The position numbers and the translations under genes were made by a program. The notes under the pieces were generated by a model. It did no database searches. It was given only the letters and a program-made list of their open reading frames with translations, and was not told where the DNA came from. A DNA stretch of 64,000 nucleotides from Carya illinoinensis (lineage: Eukaryota; Streptophyta; Magnoliopsida; Fagales; Juglandaceae): the NCBI RefSeq assembly GCF_018687715.1, contig NC_056760.1, forward strand, positions 34,083,501-34,147,500, written 5' to 3'. Each line of letters starts with the position of its first letter. Positions within the stretch are counted from its first letter, which is position 1. This document shows positions 43,961-56,254 of this stretch, piece after piece.

Positions 43961-45790
43961 ACTGCCCTGGTCTGACAAGAGGAGAAGGTATAGAGATCAA
44001 TTTATTATACAAGCCGAGCCCTGAGGGAAGCAGAAACCAGATACTCCAGAGTGGAGATGCTGCATTCGTGCTGGCGGTAGCTACCCGCCAGTTGAGACCT
44101 TATTTCTAGGCACATCCAATAAAGGAAAGAACCATTCAAAAAGATACTATAGAGGCCAGACACATTGGGCCACCTAGTGAAGTAGTCGATCGAGATGAGT
44201 GAGTTTGATATTGATTATCTTCCTTGGGCCACAGTGAAGGGGAAAATATTGGTAGACTTTATAGCCAAGTTCACGAACTTCCCCAAAAAGTGCAAAGAAC
44301 CCTGGTTAGGAACCCCTAGCAAGTTTATGTCGATGGCTCCTCTTGTTGCACTAGCAGGGGAGTAGGAGTATACGTAGTAGCAAGCAACGATGGAGAAATT
44401 TATTACGCAATAAGATTCGAGTTTAAAACTACCCATAACAAAGTAGAGTAGGGGGTTGTGCTAACAAGACTTGCCATGGAAGAGGCCATGGGCGCCAAAG
44501 AAGTAGATATATAGGCAGACTCTACAGTGGTGGTCAACTAAGTAATGAAGGAATACTTGGCAAAGGGTAGAAAACTCAAGAACTATATATCCGAAATATG
44601 GGAAAGGTGTGATCTCTTCCAGTGTTTCTTTGTTAGCTGAATTCCTTGGGAAGACAATTGGAAGGCTGATAAGTTAGCGTTGTCAGCATTAGGCATGGAC
44701 TACACAATTCTACCTTGGAAATAACAACTAGGATGATAGGAAGCCTCGATGTCAGGCTAGAAGTCTCAAAGGTAAGATAAAAAAACACCGGAATGGGCAA
44801 TCGATGTGACCAAGTTCCTATCTATGGAGGAGCTTCATGATGACAAATGGGAGGTGAGAAAGGTGAAGAAAAGGGCAGCCCGATTCACTTTAATAGATGG
44901 GGTGTTGTCTAATCGAGGCTTCTCCACTCCCCTCTTAAGTTGCATCTTGCTAGAGGAAGTGTAGTAAATGATGGTGGAAATACATGAATCAGTATGCGGA
45001 AATCACTCGGGCAGAAGAGTCCTGGTGCTAAAGATCATGAAAGCAGAATATTACTAAACACATGCCTTCAAGGTCACAGAGGAGTTTTTTAGAAAGTGCA
45101 CAAAGTGTTATCTACACACTCATATACCATATCTCCTGCCCGAAGAATTAATGTCATAACATCACCATGGCCTTTGGCACAATGGAAGGTCAACCTTATA
45201 AGACCTATGCCCCCAAGTAAGGGAGGAGTAAAGTTCGTTGTTGTCATTGTGGATTATTTTACAAAGTGTGGGGGGGAATTAGAGGCCCAAATGACCATCA
45301 CACCCAAAAGCATCACCAGATTCATGTGGAAGGCTATCATATGCCAAATTGGGAATCAAGGCCAAGTACTTTTCACCAGGGCACCCTTAAGCCAACGGGC
45401 AAGTCAAGATAACCAACAAGAGGCTAATGGTATCCTAAAAAATCTCGCAGACAAAAGGGGAGCCTAGGCCAAGGAGCTCCTAGGGGTCTTTTGGGCATAT
45501 AGAACAATGGCCAAAACTCCAATGGGGTAAACGTCCTTCACCCAGACTTATGGAAGCAAGGTAGTGATACCAGTTGAAGTGAGAATGCCAAACTAAAAAG
45601 TCCAGCACTTCAACAAAGGGCCGAACAACCAAGGGTTAGAAGAGAGCCTCGACCTGCTAGACAAAATGAGGGAAGAGGCAAAAGTCAGGATGACGACTAA
45701 TAAAAGAAATGCAAAGCAGCACTTTAATAGAATAGTGAGGCACAAATCATTTAAAGTATGGGGCTTATTCCTAAAATAAATGGACACAAC
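43961..45790 (+). pseudogene. pol: Tat-like pol, RNase H and integrase remnant
   Basis: RNase H: VDFIAKFT (~44255), then a Y-V-D-G-S-S-type block (~44325-44350), EEAMGAKEV (~44480) and ADST (~44515). Integrase: CGNHSGRR-type zinc region (~44995-45015), C-T-K-C-Y (~45095), AQWKVN-IRPMPPSKGG (~45178), VDYFTKC (~45250) and a ANGILKNL block (~45424). The catalytic core is disrupted by stops. The frame ends in degenerate sequence near 45790. Confidence 0.7.
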
Positions 45791-45989
45791 CAACCAGAAG
45801 AAGGAAAGCTTGACCTACGATGGGAAAGATCGTATGTGGCAAAAGCCTGCCATAGGTTGGGATCATAACACCTTAAATATGCTGAAGGGAAAGAGTTGCC
45901 TCATCTATGGAATGTCAAGTACCTTAGGAAATATTTTGTGTAGGATGACCAATGTAATTGTAGCAATGAAATAAAGAGGTCACTTTCCC

Positions 45990-47200
45990 AAACATTGTAT
46001 TTTTCATTCCTCGCCTCCTAAAGCGGTCAGGCCCATCTCCCTCGTAGCTTTCAAAGCCAAGTGTTCTCACTTGCACTGACAACCAAATGTGGAAAAATCT
46101 TTCTTAAGTGTTTCACTCCTTGCCACCTAGCGTGGTCAAGCCCATCTCCCATATGGTCTCCAAAAGCTAACTATCCTCACTCACACTAGTGACCAAAGGA
46201 GGAAATAACTTGTTAAGTGTTTCAATTTTCACCACCTAACGTGGTTGAGCCCATATCCCGCCTAATCTCTAAAGCCAAGTGTCTTCACTCACACTAGCGA
46301 CCGAAGGAGGAAACCACTTCCTTAAGTGTTTCACTACTTGCTACCTAGTGTGGTCGAGCCTATCTTCCGCCTAGTCTCTTAAGTCGATTGTCCTAACTCC
46401 ACCAGTGACCAAAAGAGGAAACCACTTCGTTAAGTATTTCACTACTCGCCACCTAGTGTTGTCGAGCCCATCTCCCCCACCTAGTCTCTAAATCAAGTGT
46501 CCTCACTTGCACCGGTGACCGATGGAGGAAACAACTTTCTTAACTGTTTCATTCCTTGCTATCTAGCGCAGTCAAGACCATAGCGCAGTCGAGACCATCT
46601 CCTGCCTAGTCTATAAAGTCAAGTGTCCTTACTTGCACCAATGACCAATGGAGGAAACAAGTTCTTTGTCTTTCATTCCTTGCCACTTAGCACAATTGGG
46701 CCCATCTCCTGCCTAGTCTCTAAAGCCAAGTGTTCTCACTCGCACTACTGACCAAAGGAGGAAGTGACTTTCTTAAGTGTTTTATTCCACACCACCTAGC
46801 GCAGTCATGCCCATCTCTTGCCTAGTCTCCAAAGCTGAGTATTCTCACTTGCATTGGTGACTAAAAGAGGAAACAACTTCCTTAAGTTTTTCACTCCTTG
46901 CTACCTAGCACTATTGAGCCCATCTACCACCTAGTCTCCAAAGCCGAGTGTCCTCACTTGCACCGGTGACCAAAAGAAGAAACAACTTCCCTAATAGTTT
47001 CATTCCTTGCCACCTAGCATTGTCGAGCCTATCTCCTACCTAGCGTCTGAGTCGATGATCCTCAAACACACCAATTACAAAAGGAGGAAACAACTTCCTT
47101 GAGTGTTTCACTCCTCACCACCTAGTGCAGTCGAGCCTATCTTCCTTATAGCCTTTGAGCTGAGTGTCAGTACTCACACTAAGTGACAAGAAGGAAGCAT
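45990..47200 (+). repeat. Tandem repeat, 109 bp period, about eleven copies
   Basis: The landmark GAGCCCATCTCC (and variants) recurs at 46032, 46141, 46250, 46359, 46467, 46594, 46701, 46810, 46919, 47028 and 47136: steps of 109, 109, 109, 108, 127, 107, 109, 109, 109 and 108 bp. The 127 bp step contains a local 17 bp duplication of the GCGCAGTC segment. Units share CTTAAGTGTTTCACTCC, GCCACCTAGC and AAAGGAGGAAACAACTT. Copies differ by about 10-25 percent by eye. It lies in the 3' region of the Tat-like element. Confidence 0.92.
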
Positions 47201-47394
47201 AACTCAAAGCCTAACACCTATGGCAGGCGACCAAATCACAATCACCACAATAAATACATTCACATTCAAAGTACAAAATGCATTTGCTTTCAATGAACAA
47301 ACTAAAGCAAACAAACTTTCATTACCGTATAAAGATTGTCCAAAGGTTATTGCAATATAAAGAAAATAGAAAAAAGAAAAGAAATGATCACAGA

Positions 47395-49235
47395 GATCTA
47401 GTGGGGAAAGGTGTCGGGCATCATTTCTCTGCCCAAGAAATCAAAGATTTGATAAGCAGCATGGCCAACCTTGATGGACTTCAAATTCAAAAACCTCAAG
47501 TTCCCATGGGTAGCCACTAGCTGGGGGGAGAGGTGGATAACTTCCTCTCTTGAGGCCTTTAGCTTGACCACCTTATGTTCAGAGGTGTCCAATTTTCACT
47601 CACAGGTCTCCCTAAATTCATCTAGTTGTAGAAAAAATGGTTTTGCTCCTTAAGCTCCTTATTCACCTCCTCGAGTTGAGCCTTAGCATAGGCCTTCTCG
47701 CTGCGGGCAGTGCTGAGGTCTATGGAGAGCACCCTATGAGCTTCCTCTAACTAAGTCACCCAAGTGACATAATCAAGATAGCGCTGCTTAGTCACCTCTA
47801 ACTACTTATCCAAGCGTTGGAGACAATCTCAAAGTGTGTCATACTCTTCCAACAAGACTTTGGCCTCGAAATAACATCACACCACTTCTTTGAGAGACTT
47901 CTCCAAGTTGTACTGGTGGTCAGTCAAGCTCTCTCAGAGAATACCAATGTAATCCTCCAAGGAATAGGAGTATGACCCCACTTGGGACAGGCCCCTTCCA
48001 TCTCGTCTCTCTCTATCCTCACCATAGAAATAGCACAATAGGCATTCCCAATAAAGGAACACATGGAGCGATTTTGCCTCTCCAAGTAGGCCTAGTGGTC
48101 AACTACCTAGGCAGCAAGTTGATCAACCCCCTGAAACACGAAATTAATAAAGGTGTGAACGAATAAGCTAAGGTTATTAGGATGAAGAAACTTACCGAAG
48201 AAAGAAAACCTCCGAGCCAATGTCTTGTGTCATAAACAAAATCATCCCAGTCACTGTTAATAAGCGGGGTGAGCCCTGAGGAATGGGATCTTAAGGGACC
48301 AGGCAATCCTGAGACTCTGAGCCCCCTGGCAAAAAGAGGTCTGGAACTACATGCCACACCAAGCCCACTAGGCAAAAAAGAGTCAAGAAAACGTGGTGGA
48401 GTGGCAGCTAACACTGTGAAAACACAACTCCCTAGCTCTTTGGTCTAGTCCAAGGATTGAGATTAGGCTGACGTTTGTCTAGGTGAGGAGGCGAAAGAGC
48501 ATCACCCTTAAGAGGCTAGGTGCTAAAGGCCAAGGAAGGGATTGAGACCCCACCTCCAATAAAATCCTTGCCAAATGGACCATCAGAGAATAACCCATGA
48601 GAAGCAAATGGAGTCTCTAGCGTTACATCACCTGAAGCTATGGAGGGCATAGATGAAGAAAGGAGCTCACCAAAAGGGGCTCACCACCCAGTAGAGACGA
48701 CAACTCTCTGCCAGCCTTAGGACCTCCTATGTTGCCACCCGGAGGTGAAAAGAATTTGCCCACATCCTTAAAAGCGACCAAGAGTAGGTGAGGGTTGATG
48801 AGTCTGCTCCTTGTCAATCAGCCCAAGAGACTTAGCATCCAATATCAACACTAAGTTGACTCAACTAGTTCATAATTTTCTCCAAGAGATTAGGAGGTGG
48901 AAGAAGCTGGTTGAACCAATCTACAACATACTGGTGGCAATGAAACTCACTGTTGGACACCACTGCCCATGAAAATGGTTATACTCACTAGAAGACTCAT
49001 CCTCACCATGGACCCAGTAACTATCCTGACAAGACCTCTTCCCTTTCTACTCCAAAGGGATAGAAGGAGACCTCTTCTGCCCTTGAGGTTGAGAGGGTCT
49101 GCCCAAGAATTATTGACCAACAACGTGGGCTCGGTTCGACAGCACCAAGAACCCGTAAATATTCTCACGAGTGAGAAGAACGTCGGTCCAAGTGGCACTG
49201 TCATTCTGCTCAACCTAAGCATAAATCAGGCGTAA
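47395..49235 (-). pseudogene. Antisense gene of Tat-like element, with one probable intron
   Basis: On the minus strand the region reads as coding in pieces: a low-complexity Ser/Pro/Gly part (~48200-49200), then a candidate intron of 65 bp at 48131-48195 with donor GGTAAGT and acceptor GTTTCAGG, then a part rich in Glu, Lys, Leu and Gln that looks like a coiled coil (~47600-47900), ending near 47395. Antisense frames at this position are known in Tat/Ogre/Retand elements. Stops are frequent, so it is a remnant. No enzyme domain is visible; function is unknown. Confidence 0.42.
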
Positions 49236-49252
49236 ACGAGCCTGCTCCCGTT

Positions 49253-52076
49253 TGTGACAAATAAAGATACAATGCATCTAACATGCATATAACAATATGC
49301 AATATTTGCGGAGGATAAATCTTTTTCTTTGAGCAATTCTATGTACCAAACAAAACATATCCCAAAGAATCAAAAACATACTTCATAAACTTGAGATATC
49401 GGGTGATCAAAAGTTATAATATTAGTCCAAAAGGCCTATAACATCATTTTTACTGGAGATAGTGCTGCTTAAGTACATAAAAAACTAATATAATCGCTAG
49501 GCTAGGTCATTGAGTAACTTGTTCAACTTGGTCAACATAACCATAATGATATCTATAAACTAGAGCAATCGAAGTGATGAGCTCCTCGTCGATGCATTGT
49601 GGCCTAATTGATCTCCTCCAAGTGATCCTTTATCAATACTCTTGTTCCTAGTACATGATCTATCATTTCGGGATGAATGGTAGTTGGAACTACCAAGTGA
49701 GATTTTATTACAAATCTCAACAAGTTAACAACCAACTTAAAGTAATAGTATAAAGATACATGCTTGACAGTAAAAGACATGAATGCTAACTTGAACATGC
49801 ATAAGCGGGACATAACTTGGAAAATAGCATGACATGTACTAACATGACTTGAATTGACATGAACTTAATTGTACTGCACTGGCATAACTTGAACTGAACG
49901 TGAAATAAACTTGACATGAAACTCAATATGAATTTAGAATCTTGTTCAATAAATGAACTAGTTAATTAAGCATGACATGTTTTGGTATGAAAATATGTGA
50001 CTAAATATGGATGTGACCTGGCATGACTGAACTTAGCTTAATATGAACTGAAATTGACATGAAATTACGTGAACTGAACTTGAAATTGAACATGATCTGA
50101 ACTTGAACTAAATGTGAAACTGAACATGAACTCTGGCAATCAAAATGATTTCATCAACTATTTTTTTCAGGAATAGTGAATAATTAGAATGATTCTATCT
50201 AATATATTCTGGCAGAGATACTCAGACAGTCAAAGTGATTACGCCATGAGTATTTTAAATTGGATACCTTAACAATCAGAATAATTACACTAGGAGTGTC
50301 TAGTACTAGCTTTAATGAAAATACTCTGATAATCAGAATAATTTCACCATGAGCATTTTGGTACAGGTACTTTAACAATCAGAATGATTATGCCAGAAGT
50401 ACATTGTGTGAATTATCAATGGAGATATTGGACAAAGTGATTACACCACGAGTATTTCAGGCATGATTGACTAAGACAATATTGTTTTTCGTGACATACT
50501 TTGTTCTCGAGACATTATGTGACGTGTAATGAAATAACAGATGACATGACATTACGTAACATAACGTGACATGTATGTATGATAAATGACATGGCATTAC
50601 ATGAAATAGATAAACAATTTGTGACATGGTGTATCGTGTAACATATGAACTTTTCGTGACATAGCTTAATGTGTAATAGATAACCATTTGATGATATAGC
50701 ATAATGTGACATGTATAAGAGTATAAGAACATGAATAACTGTTCTCTAACTAACACACATACACAATATCCTAACACTAAGTTAGAGTCTAACTTACGGT
50801 GATTGAAATGTGATGAAATTATGCATGAATAACTGGATCTGAAAGCAGACATTTCTAAAGGTTAGAAACTCCTTACTATTGAACTAGGAAAATAAAACTA
50901 TTGGCTCCCTACTTGTGGGAAAACAGCCATTTTACCCATAACTTAAAGATTTCACATCTTAATTCTAAAATTCACCAAAATTTACATTCCTCTTATAAAT
51001 TTTATTATAAATCCAAACATCTAATTAGAAAAATTTAAATCAAAACATCTATTTAGCCTCAGTGGGCCGAACCACATTAAGGCTAAACTCCATATTTTTG
51101 TTGCAATTCTTTGCAAATCCAAGTTTCATGCTAAAACCAAATCATACAATGTACAAAATCAAATCGCATGCTTTAATATCATGCTAGAACAAACACCAAA
51201 ATCTTATATCATAAAAGTCAAAACTTCCTTCATGTCAAAACCTCAAGTTTTTTTTGTTTTTTTAAATCACAAAGAACAAAATCAAACCAAAAGTTCATAA
51301 ATATACTTTAAATGTGTTCATAAAACCAACCTGAGGAATTTTTAAACAATCAAACAAAAACCACAAAAGTCAAAAAATCATATTTAACACAATCGGTATG
51401 CACCTATTCTCCAAAACCGAATACCATGTGATTTTGTTTTTGATTAAACCATTAGTTCCGAAACTTCCATGAAGTAAATCATCAAGAAATACTCTCATAT
51501 GCTTAATATTCAAATCCTAAAACAGATCTAAATATCAAACCAATTAGACCAAGATCTTGCCAAGAACTCAATCAAAAACATAAAAAATCCACACACTATC
51601 TAGAATGACCTCTACATTCTTAAACATACTTTTCAACCATCAAAAGTCCACGAAAACTTACACAAAATACACCCCAAAAAAAAAAAAAATTAGAGTCAAA
51701 GAGGAACAATGTATGTGAAGAAAGTTTCATGAGAATCCGCTTACAAAAGTTTTGAAAATTTTGAGCAAGAAAATTTAGAAAATATGTCTTGAGAGTTCCT
51801 CTGGATTTCTCTCCAAGAAAGTGTTTCTGAAGTGACAAAAGACTAATAAAATGGCAATGGATTAGACTTATACTGCAAGAGGGGTTGAGAGGAGATGTGA
51901 AAGTGACTTTTGGGTGATATGGTGTAAGGAAAACTAAGTGCCATAGCCCATGGTTTTTTAGCCTGCTACTACCATGTGAGAGGAAGGTGGTGAGGTGGCT
52001 TTTGGCCTTCCCATCAACCACTATTTTAAGCTGACTTGGGTAGTGAACTGACACTCATGTTAGGGGAAGAACTTCC
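49253..52076. repeat. LTR-like DNA, left part, interrupted by LINE-4
   Basis: Starts TGTGACA at 49253. With the right part (57941-58951), which ends TGTTACA, it would form a ~3.85 kb LTR with inverted TG...CA ends after removal of LINE-4. It contains short direct repeats: TTGAACTGAA-type units (~49860-50125), a 46 bp array (50170-50465) and GTGACAT-type units (50510-50715). No open frame with a domain; a 131-codon minus-strand frame at 50457-50852 is just these repeats. No 5 bp duplication was seen, so a single LTR is unproven. Confidence 0.5.
50170..50465. repeat. Tandem repeat, 46 to 57 bp period, six copies
   Basis: The landmark AATCAGAATGATT (variants) ends at 50194, 50240, 50286, 50343, 50389 and 50442, giving 46, 46, 57, 46 and 53 bp steps. 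Each unit continues with a CACCATGAGTATTTT-like block. Inside LTR-like DNA; probable U3 repeat. Confidence 0.75.
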
Positions 52077-52183
52077 TCTACAAGTCCTTCCTTTTTTTTT
52101 TTTTTTTTGAAATACTGATCTCATTAACCATGATATAAAAGGATACAATTCACAATGGTCCAAAGTGACATAGATCCACTCGG

Positions 52184-52918
52184 CTACATCATTTCCCTGT
52201 GTACAATATGAGAAATACAGCTCGGGCATCTTTCAACCTCATAGACATCTTCTACCATCTTTGTAGCCACCTTTGCAAGCTGGTGTGCTGCCATATTTGC
52301 CTCTCTATGGACATGGGAGGCTGTCCAGTTGACACTTGAATCCAATACCCTTTTAGCATCTTCAATCAGACACCCCCCTAAGCTCCAATCCATTATTTTG
52401 CTCTGCAAACCATCCACCACACGCTTTGCATCACCCTCCAAACAGACCTGTTGTAGCCCCAGGTCTCTGCTAAATTCAGCTACAACCAACAAACCATAAG
52501 CCTCACCATCGAAAGGAGTCCCTCTTAAAGGTCTTTGAGCTCTAACAGTGCCAACTACTTGTCCTTGGTAATCCCTGACTATCACACCTATCCCAACTCT
52601 TCCCTCTTTTGCTCTAATTGTTGTGTCCCAATTGAGCTTGTAGGAGTTCTGCACTGGTTTGGCCCACCTAAGTTCTGCTGATCCAACCTGTTTCCTTGCT
52701 CCTTTGTCTGTTACAAGGGATTCTCTGAAGATGGATTCTTCTTCTATGGCCTGTTGATACAGCCTAGTGGGATGGGTGAATCCTTTCCCATGATACAACT
52801 CGTTTCTTCTGGACCAAATCCTTTTCAATACTACTGCAGTATCTTCAAGTTCAGTAGCATCTAAGTTCTTCACTAGCAAGGACCAGATATCAAAAAAGAG
52901 GTCACTATGGCAGGACAT
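52184..52918 (-). pseudogene. LINE-4 ORF2, RNase H domain
   Basis: A 244-codon frame without stops. Residues ~90-235 form RNase H: YKLNWDTTIR (first Asp), FDGEAYGLLVVAEF (Glu), VCLEGDAKRVVDGL (Asp) and HREANMAAHQLAK (His/Glu region). Its end at TAG or TGA 52184-52186 is the natural C-terminus, ~75 bp before the tail. The frame upstream (~52840-52918) belongs to the zinc-binding linker. Intact in itself, but the whole ORF2 is broken upstream. Confidence 0.88.
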
Positions 52919-54000
52919 CTTCTGAATCTTTTTACAGCTTTGTTTCTACACATCCTGAGCCGCAACACAGCTCCACAAGGCATGACCAGAAGTTTCAATG
53001 GCTTGAGAGCAGATAAGGCAGTTGCTGTCCTCTACAACCTTCCTCCTCTTCAGGTTAGCTAGAGTTGGTAGAGCCTCACTACATGCTCTCCACACGAACT
53101 GTTTGACACCTGGAGAGGTCTTTAACTTCCATATGCTCTTCCACACATGCTTGACCTGAGCTTTTTTTGAAGACTCCCCCTGAAGATCAACCTCCATTTG
53201 CCTGTGAACATGGTACCCACTTTTCACTGAATACTGGCCATTGGTGGAGAAGTGCCAGATTATCCTATCTTCCCTACCCCCAGCACTGATGGGGATTGCT
53301 TTTACAGCTTCATACTCTTGTACAGTGAACAGCTCCTGAATGAGAGGATACTTCCACATTTTTTGATCACTGTCTATAAGGTCACTTACATTTTCACACT
53401 CACAGCCCACTGGTCGAGTAGAGACTACTCTTTTTGATGGAAAGGATGTTAACCACCAGTCCTTCCAAATGTTAATACTGTGCCCATTACCCACTCTCCA
53501 CACAAGTCCCTCCCTTAGAATTTCCAGACATGCACACACTCCCCTCCATGCATAAGAAGGCCTTGTCCCCAGTGTTGCATCTAAGAAACAGTTTTTGGAA
53601 AATATCTTTGCTTTAAGACCATGGCAGCTAAGGAGGATGGGTTCTGTAAAATCCTCCATCCTTGTTTAGCAAGTAGAGCCAGGTTGAAGCTTCTGAAATC
53701 TCTAAATCCAAGACCACCTGCCTCTTTGCTGTAGCTGAGTTGGTTCCACCTTACCCACTGAATCTTTGAGGTATCCTCATTGTAACCCCACCAGAATTTT
53801 CTTATAAGTTGGTTCAGCCTGTTTGTAATCGAGGTTGGCAGTAAGAATATCCCCATTGCATAAGAGGGAATGGCTTGTAAAACTGATTTTAAGAGGACTT
53901 CTTTCCCTGGATTTGACATAAATTTGTTTTTCCAGTTAACCATTCTTGCCCAAGTTTTGTCAATGAGTGTGTGAAAGGTTGCCACTTTCTGCCTTCCCAC
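52919..54000 (-). pseudogene. LINE-4 ORF2, thumb and zinc-binding (zf-RVT) region
   Basis: Two frames: 53581-54000 with GKEVLLKSVLQAIPSYAMGI and GGLGFRDFRSFNLALLAKQG, and 52946-53659 with YAWRGVCACLEILREGLVWR and the zf-RVT part CLICSQAIETSGHALWSC (~52965-53030). A frameshift near 53590-53640 and a stop at 52946 separate the parts. The zinc ligands are all present. Confidence 0.83.
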
Positions 54001-55052
54001 TACAGTTGGAAGTCCCAGGTACTTCTCGAAGTTGCTTGTTGCTTTAACACCTGCTTGCTGCAGTATCTGAGTTCTACTTGCTGTCTGTGTGTTCTTGCTG
54101 AAAAGGATTGAAGATTTCTCTTTGTTTAGGACTTGACCCGAGGCCTTTCCATAGACTTCAAGGACTTTGAGGACACATGCTAGTTCCTTGGGTGTTGCTT
54201 GACAGAAGAGAATGCTATCATCTGCAAAAAATAGATGATTAACTGTTATGGGGCCTCTTCCAACAGGTGCAGGGGTGCAGGGGTGATCTGTCCAGCGTGT
54301 TCATCTCTTTTCAACATTGATGAGAGAGCTTCTGCACACATGATGAAAATGTAAGGAGACACTGGATCTCCTTGTCTAAGGCCCCTCGAAGGCTTGAATT
54401 TCCTTTGTGGCTCTCCATTAACTAAGATGGAATAGGAAACTGAATTAAGGCAGGACTGAATAAGTCTAATCCATCTCAATGGAAATTCCATCTTGACCAT
54501 AACAGCTTCAACAAAGCTCCACTCTATCTTGTCATATGCCTTACTCATGTCAATTTTAATTGCCATACACCCTCTTTTTCCTTTCATTCTCGAGTTCATA
54601 GAGTGTAAAACTTCATAAGCTACTAATATGTTGTCTGATATGAGCCTACCCGGGACAAATGCACTTTGGTTGAGTGAGATAAGGTTGTGGAGAACACCTT
54701 TCATTCTATTTGCAAGGGTTTTAGACACAATTTTATACAGCACATTACAAAGGCTAATTGGTTTGAACTCAGCTACTCTCTTGGGGTTTTTTACTTTGGG
54801 AATTAGGGATATGTAGGTGTCATTAACATCTTGGAGGGACCTACTACAATTTAGGACTTCGAGTGCATAAGAGCCTACTTCCTCCCCCACCACTTCCCAA
54901 TGTTTTTGATAGAAGTGAGCTAGGAAGCCATCAGGTCCAGGTGAACCTAATGGATTCATCTGAAACACAGCACCTCTTACTTCCTCTCGGGTGAATGGTT
55001 TAGAGAGCCAGGACTTCATATCTCCTGTCAATTTTGACTCCAAGCCATGCAA
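54001..55052 (-). pseudogene. LINE-4 ORF2, reverse transcriptase domain
   Basis: The frame 54246-55052 includes NPLGSPGPDGFLAHFYQKHW, FKPISLCNVLYKIVSKTLAN, IDMSKAYDKIEW and GLRQGDPVSPYIF. The catalytic FADD lies at 54217-54228 in the next frame, after a frameshift near 54250-54290. The following segment to 54001 holds the EKYLGLP block. All catalytic motifs are readable. Confidence 0.88.
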
Positions 55053-56254
55053 GCATTCATCAAAACCAGTGGGACAAGAGGTGGAAAATAGAGTGGAGAA
55101 ATAACCTGGTCTTCAATGCTTCTGACTGTGTTGGTTCTTCTTCTCTGAGAAGCCTGCTGATGGAAAAAGTGAGTATTCCTGTCACCATGTCTTAGCCAGT
55201 GTTGTTTGGCCCTCTGACGCCACTTCACATCTTCTGCAGCCAGGGATGATTCCACTCTCCTCTGAAGCTGTTGCATTTATGTTAAATGGGATCCAGTGCC
55301 ATTGTTCTGAAGGTGGCTTATTCTTTGTAGAGTCTCTGCTACATGCTTATGATTGTTCTGTTGTGATGTTTTCCTCCATTGCTGTAGTGCCTTTTGGCAT
55401 GTTTCCAATCTGTGCCTCATTGTGCAGCCTGAGAGGCCAGCTGGTCTGGTACCATTCCATCCATTTGCTACTACATTAGGACAGTCTTCATGTAGATCCC
55501 ACGAAGCCTCATACCTAAAACCTGGACTCCACCTTTTCCTATATTGGTTTGGGGACTGTTTGCTTATGTAGAGGGGGGAGTGGTCTGATTTTACTGCTGC
55601 TAGTGCAGTACATGTTGCTCCTCTGAAAAGTTCTTGCCATTCCTTATTAGCCATAGCCCTGTCTATTCTTTCCTTGGTAAAGTTCTCACCCCTTCTGCTG
55701 TTTGACCATGTAAAGTATTGTCCCAAGTGATGCACATCATATAGCCCACATATCTCAACTACTTGTCTAAATGCTTCAATTTGGTTATATGGTTTGCTGG
55801 ATACTCCTTGCTTTTCCTTTTGATGCAACACTTCATTGAAATCTCCTGCACATAGCCAAGCCACTGATGATTGAGGTTTTAACTTCTCAAGTAGCTACCA
55901 ACTATTCTTCCTTTTAACTGTCTTGGGGTGGCCATAAAACCCAGTGAAATGCCACCTTCTGTCATTGACCTCTTCCTTAACCACTGCACTAACATGCCAC
56001 CTGGTATAGCTGACCACTTGGACCTCCCATTCTTCCTTCCACAGCAAAGCAATGCCTCCACTCATTCCAATACTTTCAACATCAAAGCATCCATCCATCT
56101 TCAGAATTCTCCTAATTACCTCCATTCTTTGTTTACTACACTTAGTTTCCAAAAGGAAAACTAAGAGTGGGCCCTTTTCCTTAACAAGTTTGCTAAGGAT
56201 CCTAACTGACCGAGGGTTCCCAAGCCCTCGGCAGTTCCATACTAAGAGGCTCAT
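55053..56254 (-). pseudogene. LINE-4 ORF2, endonuclease domain and linker
   Basis: Starts at ATG 56254-56252, overlapping the ORF1 stop in ATGA. The block MSLLVWNCRGLGNPRSVR is intact. GGIALLWKEEWEV, WHVSAVV and FYGHP follow, then GDFNEVLHQ (~55840), FTWSNSRRGENFTKERIDRA (~55700) and SDHSPL (~55595). WRQRAKQHWLRHGDRNTHFF is at ~55150-55215. Stops interrupt at ~55880-55895 and 55277-55279 in the same frame; a frameshift near 55110 precedes the reverse transcriptase. This is the most complete endonuclease here. Confidence 0.88.

Larger units (their letters stand above)
41280..49252 (+). mobile_element. Tat-like Ty3/gypsy retrotransposon remnant
   Basis: Domain remnants in order on the plus strand: protease, reverse transcriptase, RNase H, integrase (42085-45600), then a tandem array (45990-47200) and an antisense gene (47395-49235) before LTR-like DNA. 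Antisense genes and 3' tandem arrays downstream of integrase are known in the Tat lineage. Nearly every codon block contains stops, many explainable as C-to-T or G-to-A changes (TGG or CAG to TAG). A possible 5' LTR fragment is at 41280-41605. Limits are estimates. Confidence 0.72.

Noticed and set aside
45990..47200. CRISPR array suggested by regular spacing
   Set aside because: Units are contiguous 109 bp copies with no unique spacers, in a plant retrotransposon.
50457..50852. 131-codon minus-strand frame rich in Tyr, Ser, Cys and His
   Set aside because: It is made of degenerate GTGACAT-type repeats; no domain.
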